From: Amaranthus tricolor
Lineage: Eukaryota > Streptophyta > Magnoliopsida > Caryophyllales > Amaranthaceae
DNA length: 64,000 nt
Reading direction: 5' to 3'
Assembly: GCF_026212465.1 (NCBI RefSeq)
Contig: NC_080048.1
Location: 36,794,375-36,858,374 of the forward strand
Positions 24,200 through 35,504 of this stretch are shown in pieces. The translations under genes were made by a program, and so were the position numbers. Under the pieces are notes generated by a model. The model saw nothing but the letters and a program-made list of their open reading frames with translations. It was not told the origin of the DNA and did no database searches. The number at the start of each line of letters is the position of its first letter. Position 1 is the stretch's first letter.

Positions 24200-27100
24200 T
24201 TACGGGAATGACTTTGTGAATAAATCAGCGGGGTTTTCACAGGATTGAATTTCTTGGACTTTTATCTTTTTATCTTTTTGCAGATCATGTGCGAAGAATA
24301 ATTTTGGTGACAAGTGTTTTGTTCTGTCTCCCCTGATGTATCCTTCTCTGACTTGGTTGATACATGCATCATTATCTTCATAAATTGTAGTTGGTGCCCT
24401 AGTTGTATCGTTTAAGCCACAATCTTTTTGGAGTTGGCCGATCATGGATCTCAACCATACACACTCTCGGCTGGCTTCATATAAAGCTATAAGTTCTGCA
24501 TGATTTGAGGATGTAGCCGTTAAAGTTTGTTTTGTTGATTTCCAAGATATTACGGTTCCTGTATATGTAAATACATATCCAGTTTTTGACTTGGCCATAT
24601 GTGGATCAGATAGATATCCTGCATCAGCATATCCAGTGAGTATGGCATCATTTTCTGACTGGAAAAATAATCCAAGGTCTATACTTCCCTTTAGGTATCG
24701 AAATAGATGTTTTATCCCATTCCAATGTTTTTTTGTTGGTGCATTGCTATACCTAGCTAATAAATTTACAGAAAATGCTATATCAGGTCTTGTATTATTT
24801 GCTAAGTACATTAAAGCACCAATGACATTCAAGTATGGTACTTCCGGGCCTAAAATTTCTTCGTCTTCTTCTTGTAGACGGAATAGGTCATCCTTTATGT
24901 TTAGTGGTCGTATCACCATTGGGGAACTTAGTGGATGAGCCTTGTCCATTTAAAATCATTTTAAAACTTTCTCAGTATAATTACTCTGATGGACAAATAT
25001 TTCACTTTTCAAATGTTCAATTTGTAGTCCAAGATAGAATTTAGTTTCTCCTAAATCCTTCATCTCAAATTCCCTCATCAAATATTTAGCTGTTATTTTA
25101 ATTTCTCTTGGAGTTCCAATCAGATTTAAGTCATCTACATACACAGCAATTATTACGAAACCAACTTGAGATCGTTTGATGAATACACATGGGCTAATTT
25201 GGTTGTTTTTGAATCTTGCTTTCATAAGATATTCACTCAAACGATTATTCCACGTTCGCCCAGATTGCTTTAATCCATACAATGATTTCCTTAATTTTAT
25301 AGAAAACATTTCTCTAGGTACATTCTTTATTGGTAAGTTTAGTCCTTCAGGGACCTTCATATAGATGTTTGTGTCGAGTGACCCATATAAATATGCAGTT
25401 ACGACATCCATAAATCTAATGTGCAGGGATTGAGAAACTATTAAACTTACCAAAAATCTGAGTGTGGTTGCATCAACTACTGGGGAATATGTTTGTTCAT
25501 AATCAACTCCTGGCATTTGAGAAAAACCTTGAGCTACAAATCTTGCCTTATATCTAACAATTTCATTTTTCTCATTTCTTTTTCTTACAAATACCCATTT
25601 GAAGCCTACGGGTTTTATGCCTTTTGGAGTTTGTAAAATTTGCCCAAAAACTTCTTTTTTTTTCTAATGATTTTAATTTTGCCTCAATTGCTTCTTTCGA
25701 TCTTGGCCAATCAGGTCTTTTTCTGCATTTATTTATCGATATTGGCTCAAGATCATTTTCATCATTTATTATTTCAATAGCTACGGAATAAGCAAAGAAT
25801 TCATTCGGAATGATCCTTTTTCAATTCCATCTTTTCTTGGAGAAAACATAATTTATTGAGGTTTCATAATTTTCATCCTTTTCATTATCAGAGATGTCTT
25901 GATTTTCTCTTTTATTTTCATTTTCATTTTGAGTATCATTTGGTGCACCTTCTTGTTTTCTCAATTTTCTTAGTTTTAAATCTTTTAAACCAAGTGGCCT
26001 TCCACCTTTCTTTGCACGACAATTTCATCACTTTTTGCCTTTTCATCAGGAATTTCTATTCGAGCTGGAGTATTTGCTGCTGGTATATGTGATTTTATAA
26101 CTCTCTTAGTATCTGTGAACGCATCAGGTAATTGGTTAGCAACACTTTGTAGATGAACAATTCGTTGTACTTCTTGTTCACATGATTTTGTTTTTGGGTC
26201 TAAATATTCTAAATGTGTTGCTTTCCAAATAATTTTCATATTTTTTTTCTTTAAGTCCACATTCTCTCCCCCTAAGGATGGGAATATTGTCTCATTAAAG
26301 TGGCAATCAGCAAATCTAGCTTGAAATTGATCACCAGTTAATGGTTCAAGATACCGAATGATTGATGGAGATTCAAAACCGACATATATTCCCATTCTTC
26401 TTTGTGGACCCATTTTTGTACGTTGAGGGGGAGCAATGGGCACATATACAGCGCATCCAAAGATTTTCAAATGTGAAATATTTGGTTCATAACCAGCTAC
26501 TAATTGCATTGGCGAATATTTATGATAAGCTGTAGGTCTTAGCCTAATCAATGATGCTGCATGTAATACTGCATAACTCTAGGCCGATGATGGTAATTTT
26601 GATTTCATTAGCAGTGATCTTGCAATGAATTGCAATCTCTTAATTAAGGATTCAGCAAGACCATTTTGTGTGTGGACATGTGGCACAAGGTGTTCCACTT
26701 TAATTCCAAGTGACATGCAATAATCATTAAAAGTTTGAGATGTGAATTCGCCGACATTGTCCAATCTAATAGTTTTTATTGTATAATAAGAAAAATGATT
26801 TTTCAATTGGATGATTTGTGCAAGTAGTTTTGCAAATGCATTATTTCTACTTGATAAAAGGCTTACATGTGACCATCTTGTGAAAGCGTCTATTAAGACC
26901 ATAAAGTATCTAAAAGGTCCACATGGTGGATTAATTGCCCACATATATCTACTTGAATTCTTTCAAGAAATATAGGAGATTCAGTAACAATCTTATTTAC
27001 TGATGGTCTAGTAATAAATTTTTCAAGAGAACAAGAGGTGCATAAGAGCTCATTTGACTGGGGAATCTTAATATTTATTAATGGATATCCGACTGAATTT

Positions 27101-27597
27101 TCTATTATTTTATACATCATCCCAGTGCCAGGATGACCTAAGCGGTCATGCCATAAAGTGAATAGCTCCTTATTGTCTAATCTTATCATATTTATTTCAA
27201 TCGGGCGTATATGGGTGAGATACAACCCCAATGAATATGCTGGCATCCTTTCAAGGATAATTTTCGTTCCATTTCTTTCTGCTGTAAGGCATAAGAATTC
27301 TTTTTCATTTATGGTTTTGGTTTCCATATGGTAACCATTTTGCCGTATTGCCTTGAAACTGATAAGATTTCTTCGAGATTTACTCGAGTATAGTGCATCA
27401 TTTATTTCTAATTTTGTCCCCATAGGGAGTATGATGCATGCTTTTCCAGTGCCTTCAATTAATTTTGTTGTTCCTGATATGGTATTGACGTTTGCCTCAA
27501 ACAATGTCAGGTTTAAAAAATATTCTCGATTTTTCAATATCGTATGTGTTGCTCCACTGTCCAGGAGGCAATGAAATGTTGATGCACTTACTGACAT
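24200..27597 (-). pseudogene. copia 1 pol (protease, integrase, RT, RNase H), broken
   Basis: Pieces in order on the minus strand are as follows. Protease CLLDSGATHT near 27570 is followed by the gag-pre-integrase WHDRLGHP and its CTSC zinc motif. The integrase core is FMVLIDAFTRW to HTQNGLAES (~26900-26660), with its C-terminal part at 26551-25985 (LKIFGCAVYVP). RT is at 25516-24956 (YLYGSLDTNIYMKVPEG, KSLYGLKQSGRTW, YVDDLNLIG). RNase H is at 24949-24200 (SSNHAELIALYEASRE, EDNDACINQ, NPADLFTKS). Frames change between pieces, and TGA/TAA stops sit where Arg/Asn are expected near 24953. The protein cannot be made in one piece. Confidence 0.9.
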
Positions 27598-27929
27598 TTC
27601 ATTTTCAAAGACAAGAGAAGAAGAAAAAAAATTTATATTATTAATATAAAGCCAGAATACTCAATACAAAAAAAACATAAGTGGAGAATTACAACTTATC
27701 AAATGAAAAAAAGTTAGATAAACAGAAAATGCATCTAGTCATCTCAAAAGATGTAATTATCTTCTTCTTGGGGATCAAGTTTGTGGAGGTTCACGTCCTC
27801 ATTAAAGAAATCAGAGACATCTAAGGTGGGCCCAGATATACTTGCTTATTTACATAATTTGCTTCTGCCCCTTTTTCTTTGTTTTTCTGGGAAGCTTGAT
27901 ATAAATCCACTAAATGTTTGGCGGTACGG

Positions 27930-28845
27930 CAAGTTCGCCCCTAATGTCCAGTCATGCCACATTTATTACATGTGCTTTTGTGTTTCTGGACTTGTTTAAA
28001 ATTATCATTTAGGGGGGAAAATATATTTCTTTCATAAATGTGGTTACGTCCGCGGCCACAACTAAGTCCATGACCACGACCACGACCACGACCAAAGAAA
28101 TTTCCTTGTACAAAGTATTCATGCTGCTCTTTTCGTGATATTTTCCATGACCTCTGCCTCTTATGAAATAGTTCTCACAACCTCGATGGCGCACATTCCT
28201 CTCAATCATATTTGTATCATTAAAGGGCATAGTCCCAACAGGTCTCCTGTTGTGATTTTTCAATAATAGTTCATTATTTTGTTCTGCAACAAGAAGTGTT
28301 TTCAGCAATTCATGATATTTCTTGAAATGCCTTTCACGATATTGTTGTTGTAACAAAATGCTATTTACATGAAAGGTTGATAATGTTTTTTCTATCATTT
28401 CTTCATCTGTTATTATTTGTCCACAATAGACTAATTTTAATTTTATCAGATGAAGGGCTGAATTATAATCACTAATTGATTTGAAATCTTGAAATCTTAA
28501 CTCTCGCCATTCATCGATGGCCTTTGGGAGAAGTACACTTTTATTATGGTCAAATCTTTCATTTAGCTCTTCCCAAAGTAATTTTGGGTCCTCATAATTG
28601 GTGTATTCGTGTTTGAGACTGTTGGTTAAATGATGTCTCAAAATTGATGCAGCTTTTGCCTTATTTTCCTCAATTTTTATGGGATCTCTTTCAATACCCT
28701 TTCCTTTGTCGGCGGGATTAAGTTCAATTATTGTGTATAATAAACTTTTTCCTTTTAGATATAATTTGACATCTGAAGCCCATTGTATAAAATTGTTTCC
28801 TGTTAATTCTAGGGCATTGAATTCTCTCTTTTTGAGATCAGCCAT
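27930..28845 (-). pseudogene. copia 1 gag with zinc knuckle, frameshifted
   Basis: The frame 28845-28009 begins MADLKKREFNALELTG and continues with a typical copia capsid domain (FIQWASDVKLYL; LWEELNERFDH; EWRELRFQDFKSISDYNSAL), then an Arg/Gly-rich stretch. The CCHC-type zinc knuckle (CNKCGMTGH) is encoded at about 27943-27973 in another frame, so a frameshift separates it from the capsid. The start is the first ATG after the long leader. Confidence 0.85.
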
Positions 28846-29052
28846 TATTTTCTACAATTGAGAAAATGACAAGGTTATTTAATGATTTTGTGTATCATTA
28901 GAGATATTAAAGCATATTAGTATTATCTCCCCGTGATTTAATTTCTCAAATATAATAAGCACAATATAATTATAAAAAAAAAATAAAGTAGATACTATTA
29001 ATAGATGATAAAACAAAAATACAAATTGCTAAACAAATACAAGATTTATAAT

Positions 29053-29193
29053 TTATTTTTGGATAATCAGATAGAGCATTAACGCTACGAGTAATACAAT
29101 TAAACCCATAATGATAAGGAATGCTTCTAGTATTTTACTTATATTGTCGGCAATTGGATTGATGTGGGTGTTTGTAGATGTATTGTTTGCCAT
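29053..29193 (-). CDS. 46-aa single-membrane-span ORF in copia 1 leader
   Basis: Starting at 29193 the minus strand encodes 46 residues. About 20 are polar (MANNTSTNTH..., ending DNISKILE), followed by a ~22-residue hydrophobic run (AFLIIMGLIVLLVALMLYLI) and a QK tail. This is a small tail-anchored or single-pass membrane protein by appearance. The start context CAACCATGGCA is near-optimal for plants. A TATA box (29294-29301) lies ~100 bp upstream, with a pyrimidine-rich leader between them. The ORF lies between the 5' LTR and gag, where copia elements normally carry no gene. I do not recognise it. It could be a captured host fragment or an accessory gene. Confidence 0.45.
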   Translation of the reverse strand: MANNTSTNTHINPIADNISKILEAFLIIMGLIVLLVALMLYLIIQK

Positions 29194-29293
29194 GGATGGT
29201 TGAAGAAAGAAGAAGATAAAAAAATTTTTTTATTTATTATGTTTAGGATAAGGTGTGAGTAGTGTGTGTGTGTTTGTGACGGATAGAAGACCC

Positions 29294-29301
29294 TATTTAT
29301 A
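29294..29301 (-). promoter_or_regulatory. TATA box upstream of the 46-aa ORF
   Basis: The minus strand reads CCTTATAAATAGGG, a canonical plant TATA context. A start site ~30 bp downstream would give a ~65-70 nt leader before the ATG at 29193. It is separate from the LTR promoter, which lies over 1 kb upstream. Confidence 0.45.
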
Positions 29302-29393
29302 AGGGGTAAAAAGACCATTTTCATAATTGATCTCCAAGATTTAAAAAAAATGGTAATTTTTTTTATTGTTATTATTATTATATTTTTTTTTCA

Positions 29394-29446
29394 GAATCGA
29401 ACCCTTGACGATTTACTTAAATTATAACTTTTGGACCACTCTGGCA
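29394..29446 (-). other. tRNA-like pol III promoter fragment (SINE-like)
   Basis: The minus strand has TGCCAGAGTGG (A-box, 29436-29446) and GGTTCGATTC (B-box, 29394-29403), about 32 nt apart, followed by an A-rich tract. Both match tRNA internal promoter consensus. No complete cloverleaf is formed, so this is more likely a SINE head or tRNA relic than a tRNA gene. Confidence 0.4.
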
Positions 29447-29865
29447 TTCATCCTAAGGTGATATATTTACACTTAAAAAGGATTTTATGTTGTGTAGAAA
29501 TAATGTAGTCATGTGTGCTAAAGATCTGTGTTATAGGTAAATTACGACAATTTATTATTATTTAGTTAAACAAAATAGAATCAAATAAAATCGTGCTTTA
29601 TTATTATTTGAAGGTGAAATTAAATTTTATGAGTTTATTAAGTGATAATATAATTTTATAGACTAAAATAACCAAATGCATATATACATAATATGATGAC
29701 ATGATCAGAAAAATAGAGATAAAACCGTCCATAAAGGCAATAACAATGCTAAATTAGCCAGTCCATAAAGGCGGTCATTACAAATTAATATTAGCCAGTT
29801 CATATGGGCGGCTGAAAAAGTAAAAACGAACATAAAGATTAAACGACATTATTAAAATAAATTAT

Positions 29866-30222
29866 TTATGGGTTAATAGTCTGAAAACGTTTACTATTAG
29901 TTTCTTCGCCTTTGTCATTTTTTCTTTTATTACTTTCTTGTGGGACTGTAGGATCATTAGTAGGTTGGACTGGTGGGTTATCAGTAGATTGTGGTGGCTG
30001 ATTAGTAGGTGGTTGTGCTGGTGGATTAGTTGCATTATTGAGACTTGGCATTGAGTTTTCATTTATATGGGTATTATTTGGATTATATCTTCGCAGTTGG
30101 TTTGAACCACTATTAGCTGGATTAGTAGTAACAGATATACAATTTTCTTCAATGATAAAGTACAAAACGGTATTAGTAACACCTTGAATGATAATATAGA
30201 TACCGTTTGATTGTTGGTCCAT
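29866..30222 (-). CDS. 118-aa Pro/Asn-rich ORF in copia 1 leader
   Basis: This is the first ORF after the 5' LTR, starting 83 nt inside the element. The first ~30 residues are mixed (MDQQSNGIYIIIQGVTNTV...). Residues ~35-100 are rich in Asn, Pro and Thr (PPAQPPTNQPPQ). The C-terminal ~20 residues contain two basic patches (KRKNDK and SKRF), similar to a bipartite nuclear-localisation signal. No known retrotransposon domain is recognised, and gag begins ~1 kb downstream. It may be an accessory ORF or chance. Confidence 0.35.
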   Translation of the reverse strand: MDQQSNGIYIIIQGVTNTVLYFIIEENCISVTTNPANSGSNQLRRYNPNNTHINENSMPSLNNATNPPAQPPTNQPPQSTDNPPVQPTNDPTVPQESNKRKNDKGEETNSKRFQTINP

Positions 30223-30305
30223 ATTGTGGCTAAAAAAATGTTATAATGTTTTGAGAAAAAATTATCTTCTTGGGTTTTTGAGAGCGAAAAATGGTGCTGA
30301 TAACG

Positions 30306-30524
30306 TGTTAAAAGGTAGGAAAAATATAAGGAGAAAAGTAGTATAAGAGATAAACTTATATCAGTTTTCCTTCTATTTCCTTATTGTTGTATCTCGGTAC
30401 TACAATACCTTGCACATATATATAGCACAAGAAAAATAAAACTACAAATGTAGCATTATTGTAAAGGATAGATGAATCCACATTTTAATACATTCACTTT
30501 TGTGTGGTTACATCAATCACAACA
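30306..30524 (-). repeat. copia 1, 5' LTR
   Basis: 219-bp LTR. On the minus strand it ends CCTTTTAACA, followed by CGTTATCAGCACC, a weak match to the usual methionine-tRNA primer site (TGGTATCAG...). Confidence 0.9.
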
Positions 30525-30611
30525 ACTTTAATGATTTTCACTTAATCATATATATATATTTTCCCGTCTTAATTACATTATTTTATATACTAATAAATCA
30601 TCTAACATCCA

Positions 30612-30852
30612 TTAAAGATCTACGGAACAAGAGAAATCCAAAAAATCCCAAAACGGAGAACATAAACTTTGATCAAACAAACTAAAATCAAAATCAAAAT
30701 CAAAATCAAGATTATTATTACCATAATAATCATCTTGTTTATAACAATTCTCTGTGAAGAATGGTTGATTCCAGAAACTTCCATCCAGCAATTCATCGTT
30801 AAAATCCCATGAAGATAACGTATTATTCTCCTGATCATGATGTGATGATGAC

Positions 30853-30883
<31 letters not shown>

Positions 30884-32461
30884 TATGAGTAGATGAATTC
30901 TCAGAATTATTATTATGATTAGATTGTTGTGGTTGAAGCGGGGACAAAGAGTAAGGGTAGCTTTCCAAAATAAGTACATTGTTGTCTTTAAAATCGTAGT
31001 TGTCTTTGAATTGAACCTTTTTTCCAATACGTTTCCTTGGTTTACTTACTATTGATGATGGCTGTTGCCTTGCACGTTTTTTGAGATGGGTGTGCCAATA
31101 GTTCTTTATTTCATTATCTGTACGACCTGGAAGCTTTGCTGCTATTTTAGACCACCTGCATAACACTTTTATTCATGAACAATATATTGATAGATACTTG
31201 GGTCCACGACCGCCCGTCCATACGGGTGTGCATGGGACTAAAATTAGACCTAACTAAATCGGAATCTGTTAAGACTGCGGAATCAAAATTGATCGGAGAC
31301 TGGATCTGACACATCTGGTTTATGTTCGGTTCCATCCGATTTTGGACTAAACCGTCAATTCGGTCCACTTTTGCAAAAAAAAATTAAAAAATAATGCTTA
31401 TAATAATATATTTAGTAATTAGAGCCTCATAATAAATACTCTTTCACCTTGGTCTTCTCAAATAACTAGGTCAGTCCTAATCCTATCCGTGCATGTCATG
31501 TACTCTTGTTACGTGGATTTGATGTATGCTGAAATAGTGTAAAGGTAAAAAGTAAAGGACACTCTCAGTATTCCGCACAAGGCAAGGTTCATGTGGGGGT
31601 TTTCTTTTTCCTGAAAGATCCGGACAAAGCATACCCGTTCTCCCAAGGAGGGAGTAAAGAGAGATGTGCGTAATCAAGAAACCCCACAATTGATACATGC
31701 GCTCAGTAGGGGTCGAACCCCAAAACCTTCTGCTCTACATGCAGATGCTCTATCCAAAACCACAAGGGTTAAAAGTGTGTTTTAGTAGAGTGGAGGTAAG
31801 GAGCATGATCGTCTTCATAGGTTGAGGTTGGCTACAAATTATTTTAACTGTATACTTTTGGTTAAACAATCTGTTTAATGTAAACAATTGATCAAATTTA
31901 GTAATTTTCGACCTTCTCATGTAGAATTGATTTTAGAATGTTATTTTGAAAATATTGGCTCCTCCACATCCAAAACTTGGGCTTCGCATCTGAATTTTGT
32001 TTAGTAAATTTTAAGGGTCTACGCTAATTTTATATTTATCTCGTATTTTACACTGTTTGAAACAAAGAAATAAATAAGTACAAATAGTGGATATATAGCT
32101 AGTGAATTCGAAATAAGGGCTCATTGTCATTAAGTAGTGTAGATTAGTAGGATATATAGAGTATTAGAGTGGTAGTAGGGCAAAGTAAGTAATGTAATTA
32201 AGTATGGATTAGTAGAGTATATATTGTCATAGTAAAAACACATCCTTTTTTATTATAAAAGGTAATTTTGTTAACAAAAATTGGATGTAAAATATTATAT
32301 CAAAGTATAGTGTCAATAACTTTTGACATAAAATGTTCATTTTTCAGCTTAATAAAAATTTAAACTGATTATTGAATCTACAGAATATTATATTATATAT
32401 TCTAACAATATGTCGGAGTAGGCCTTAGATAATTGTTGGTTAAACTACATAGGGCAATCAG

Positions 32462-32502
<41 letters not shown>

Positions 32503-33358
32503 ATCAATGTTAAATTTTAATCTCTATTATACCATTAATAATTGACAAAAAACCTTAATTTTCCAAATATTATAAAGTAAATAATGTCCGTATACTCTTT
32601 ACTCTGACTCGAGTACATACCTGTTACCAAGTTGGAGATGAAGTTTGATAATAAGGTCCTCCTCATCCTTAGTAAAACAGCCGAGCTTCACATTAGGCCT
32701 TAGATAATTTAACCACCTTAGTCTACAACTCTTCCCACACCTTGCTAGACCTAAACATAGGCAATGTAGAAAATATATAGAAATTGTATGGATAAAGTTG
32801 AGAATTGCGTCAAATATGTGAATACGAATCAAAGATAGAGTATGGATACATTCATTTCAAAAACATATCGCAGATAATGGTAGTGTAGATCAATTATTAT
32901 AGTTTTAAATCTGCTAACGTATGATAATAAAACTGTCATCCTTAAATCTACAAAGGGTTTTCATTATAATTTTACATTACTATATAATACCATCAAATAC
33001 CACCATTTTATGCAGTAATAGATGAAAAATAAATGTTACAATGACAAAAATATTTAAAACAAAACGAACACGATAATCAATCAACTTTATTAAGTAGTTT
33101 TTCTAGCTAACTTATCCTATTTTTAGTTCCCATTTTCATTATTTAATATTAACGATATCAAATCAAATAGATCGTTAAAATTAAAATATAATAATGAAAA
33201 AAATAATAATTAAGAAAATCATTACCTGCAAACTTGGGAATTTCTCTCCAATTCCAATGACCAAATCTTTGAACATAAGATCTTAATTTATCATCCTCTT
33301 CAACACTCCATGCACCTTTCTTAAGTCCATTTTCATCAATGTATGGTGTTCTTACCAT
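30612..33358 (-). CDS. R2R3-MYB transcription factor
   Basis: Exons 33358-33226, 32750-32621 and 31155-30612 join in phase to 268 aa, with introns at the two positions conserved in plant R2R3-MYBs. R2 has Trp 17, 37 and 57. R3 has Phe70 in place of the first Trp (usual in this family), then Trp89 and Trp108. The core [15 protein letters not shown] and [18 protein letters not shown] are diagnostic. It is a nuclear DNA-binding regulator. The (D/E)Lx2(R/K)x3L signature for bHLH partners is not complete at 76-84. The C-terminus has a poly-Ser run (from (GAT)n DNA, ~30849-30880) and an acidic Asp-Phe repeat, likely an activation region. The N-terminus [15 protein letters not shown] resembles stress-related MYB groups (e.g. 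MYB14/15-like), but I cannot name an orthologue. An earlier in-frame ATG exists; MVRTP is preferred. Confidence 0.9.
31195..31378. mobile_element. possible hAT-like fragment in MYB intron 2
   Basis: Contains CGG/CCGAT-rich words (TTCGGTCCAC, GTTCGGTTCCATCCGATTTT) of the sort found in the delimited hAT-like element at 35505-35987. Clear termini are not visible, so it is at best a fragment. Confidence 0.3.
31500..31775 (-). mobile_element. tRNA-derived SINE in MYB intron 2
   Basis: On the minus strand the element begins near 31770 with a tRNA-like head. This has a D-arm/A-box region (GTTTTGGATAGAGC), an anticodon-stem-like CTGCATGTAGAGCAG, and a T-arm/B-box GGGGTTCGACCCC. Unrelated sequence continues for ~200 bp. 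This is the build of plant tRNA-derived SINEs. The 3' end and target duplication were not identified, so the lower boundary is a guess. Confidence 0.5.
32462..32499. repeat. poly(A) run
   Basis: About 38 consecutive A in MYB intron 2. It could be the tail of a retroposed sequence on the plus strand or simple slippage. Confidence 0.9.
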
Positions 33359-33440
33359 CTTCTTAGCTTTTTTAATTTCCAAGTTTTTAAAGACTATAGA
33401 TTTGTTCAAATAATGCTCAACTTGGTTAGATTGGAGTACA

Positions 33441-33447
33441 ATTTATA
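33441..33447 (-). promoter_or_regulatory. TATA box of the MYB gene
   Basis: The minus strand reads ACTATAAATTG about 85 bp upstream of the MYB ATG at 33358, a normal TATA-to-start distance in plants. Confidence 0.45.
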
Positions 33448-33449
33448 GT

Positions 33450-35496
33450 ACTTGCATTATTGGTGTTTAGATATGGTCTGTGGTCAAGGTGGACTTGAAA
33501 ACGAGTGTATCATGCAAATATCAACAAACATATATTTTACATGTTTACAAAGACTTGAAAAAACCATTCAAAATCTAGTCTCGTGTCAGTTGGAGATCAA
33601 ATAACACTTTTCATATACAAAAAGTTTTGTATGTACCTGTTTTAATATGAGACAAACTCATATAATTTGTCAATTTTTCTAATTAATCACTTTTCTAATT
33701 TATAGTGTAAAGTTTCATCAAAAATTTCAAATCATTCCCATAGTAATAAAACTTTGATCATAAAAAAGTTTTTTTTGTTTACAAATTTCCATTACCACCT
33801 AATACCACCTCTCCTAATGGTATATGCATTTGAATGAATTTTATGAAAAAAATGACATGATTGGATTTAGACTTGCATGGCCATCAAGGTAGCCAAGAGA
33901 TTTGTCAACTAAAATTACTCTAGTTTTCCATTCCCATTACCACCGTTTATTATACCATCTACCAAACGGGCCATTAAGGCATCAATATTATGTCATTTAT
34001 CAAATGTCGTCAACATATTTGGTGACACTTGTAGGAAGTGTCACAATTTAAGATTGAAATATTAGGATAATAGTCTAAGAATTGCTGTGACATTTTGATA
34101 AAGTTCCAAAAACATTGCGTCACGATTAAACCTTTTTTTTGTAATGTTAATATCGTAAGTAATCACTTTAATGTTATTAATTGATCGCTTTAAGACTATA
34201 AAAAGTGATTATTTTAAACCTATAAGTGATTACTTTAACATTACAAGTGATCCATTCAAGATCTAAAGTATTGTACATCGGTCTAGCCCAACAAAAATGT
34301 CTCATCGTGGGACCGTTACATTTAAGATTTGTGTTCCATATAAGGTCTTACATTGATTCTCATATAGTCCCTCCTCTTCCTTCAGCCTACAATATAATCA
34401 AAAAAGTACTATGTAGTATAATGTTTGTGGTCTTGGTAAAAAAAATTATGTAGATGAAAATTAAAAAAAATATAAATTATTACTAAAATAAAAATAGAAT
34501 AAATTTAATATGACAAACTAAAAAAAACGAGTTAAATTTCTGGGGACGGAGAGAGTATTATGTTTGTGGTCCTAGTCCAATAAAGATGATACCAGTTTTG
34601 GTACGTGTATTCTGTCTTAACAGAATTATTGTTTCATGTTATTTTGGACGAATTTTATAGTGACCAAATAGAATGAAGACTCCTTTTAGTCGCCACAGAA
34701 GTACAATTTGGACATTGCAATCAGTATTAATTTATGGACATCATTCACCTTTGAGTATTAACCTCTAATTATCTAGATATTACTATCACACAATTAAATC
34801 AATCATTCAAAAATTATTAAAAAAAAGGGTGCTTAAGAGATGTTTTTTAATTGAAAATTTGATTGATTTTTGGTTTTTAATTTTTATGTTGGTTAAAATA
34901 AAAAGTATTTTATAAATGACTTTTAAAGTAAATAACAACTTTTAAGCTAAAATAATTAGTACTTTAGATTCACATTTTCTTTGATAAACAATCTGTTCAA
35001 GCCAATCTTGAGAAAGATCATTACTAGTTGTATGTGTTCTTAATATCAAGCCAATCTTGCAGTAAGATCATCGTAAACGCCGACGAGCCCTGCACAAGTA
35101 ATACATGTTCGAAGGGGCTAAAATAGTTTTTCGGGGACCTTCTCCAATGTTTAAGTCAGTAAGTATCCCAAATGAGTACCTAAAAAACCCTCTCCCAAGT
35201 ACACGGTGGCTCTTAGCTTGAAGAGTTGATATCAAGACTTGTTTGCAGCGTGAGGCTTAAATTATCAAAGTAGTTCTTTGTCTTATAGATCAAATGCAAA
35301 TAATTGAAGGATTGTTCTTAGTTCAGTTACTTAGTTCTCAATTAATATTGCTTGATGTTCAATATGTTGCGAGTAGATGCTTGCACTACTAAAGATTAGA
35401 TACCTTGCATATGGTGGCTGGACCCAATATTTATACTAAGAGAACATTCTCCTATTGTTAGCCAAATGAATGTCTTTTTTAACCTTGTGATTTACC
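33450..35496. other. AT-rich intergenic DNA
   Basis: No gene is seen. 34150-34255 contains interleaved AAGTGATTACTTTAA-type inverted repeats. 34414-34438 and 34556-34578 share TAT.ATGTTTGTGGTC, and the latter follows a Stowaway-like GGGGACGGAGAGAGTA end. 35070-35260 is GC-richer, repeat-like text of unknown family. Confidence 0.4.
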
Positions 35497-35504
35497 GTTA
35501 TTAG

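Larger units (their letters stand above)
23763..30524 (-). mobile_element. full-length Ty1/copia retrotransposon (copia 1)
   Basis: The element is 6762 bp, transcribed on the minus strand. LTRs are 219 bp each (23763-23981 and 30306-30524), starting TGTTGTGATTGATG on the minus strand. The ACTTT target duplication lies at 23758-23762 and 30525-30529. Domain order on the minus strand is 5' LTR, long leader with two extra ORFs, gag, protease, integrase, RT, RNase H, polypurine AAGGGGGAG, 3' LTR. By eye the LTRs differ at about 16 positions plus two 1-bp indels (~7%), so the insertion is not recent. All pol domains carry stops or frameshifts. The insertion interrupts an older AT-rich repeat and ends 87 bp from the MYB stop codon. 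Confidence 0.95.

Noticed and set aside
29139..29324. Minus-strand 61-codon frame in the copia 1 leader
   Set aside because: It overlaps the TATA box and start region of the 46-aa ORF in another frame, and has biased composition and no supporting signal.
34150..34255. AAGTGATTACTTTAA inverted repeats
   Set aside because: Short, imperfect and AT-rich; no termini or target duplication, so no element could be called.
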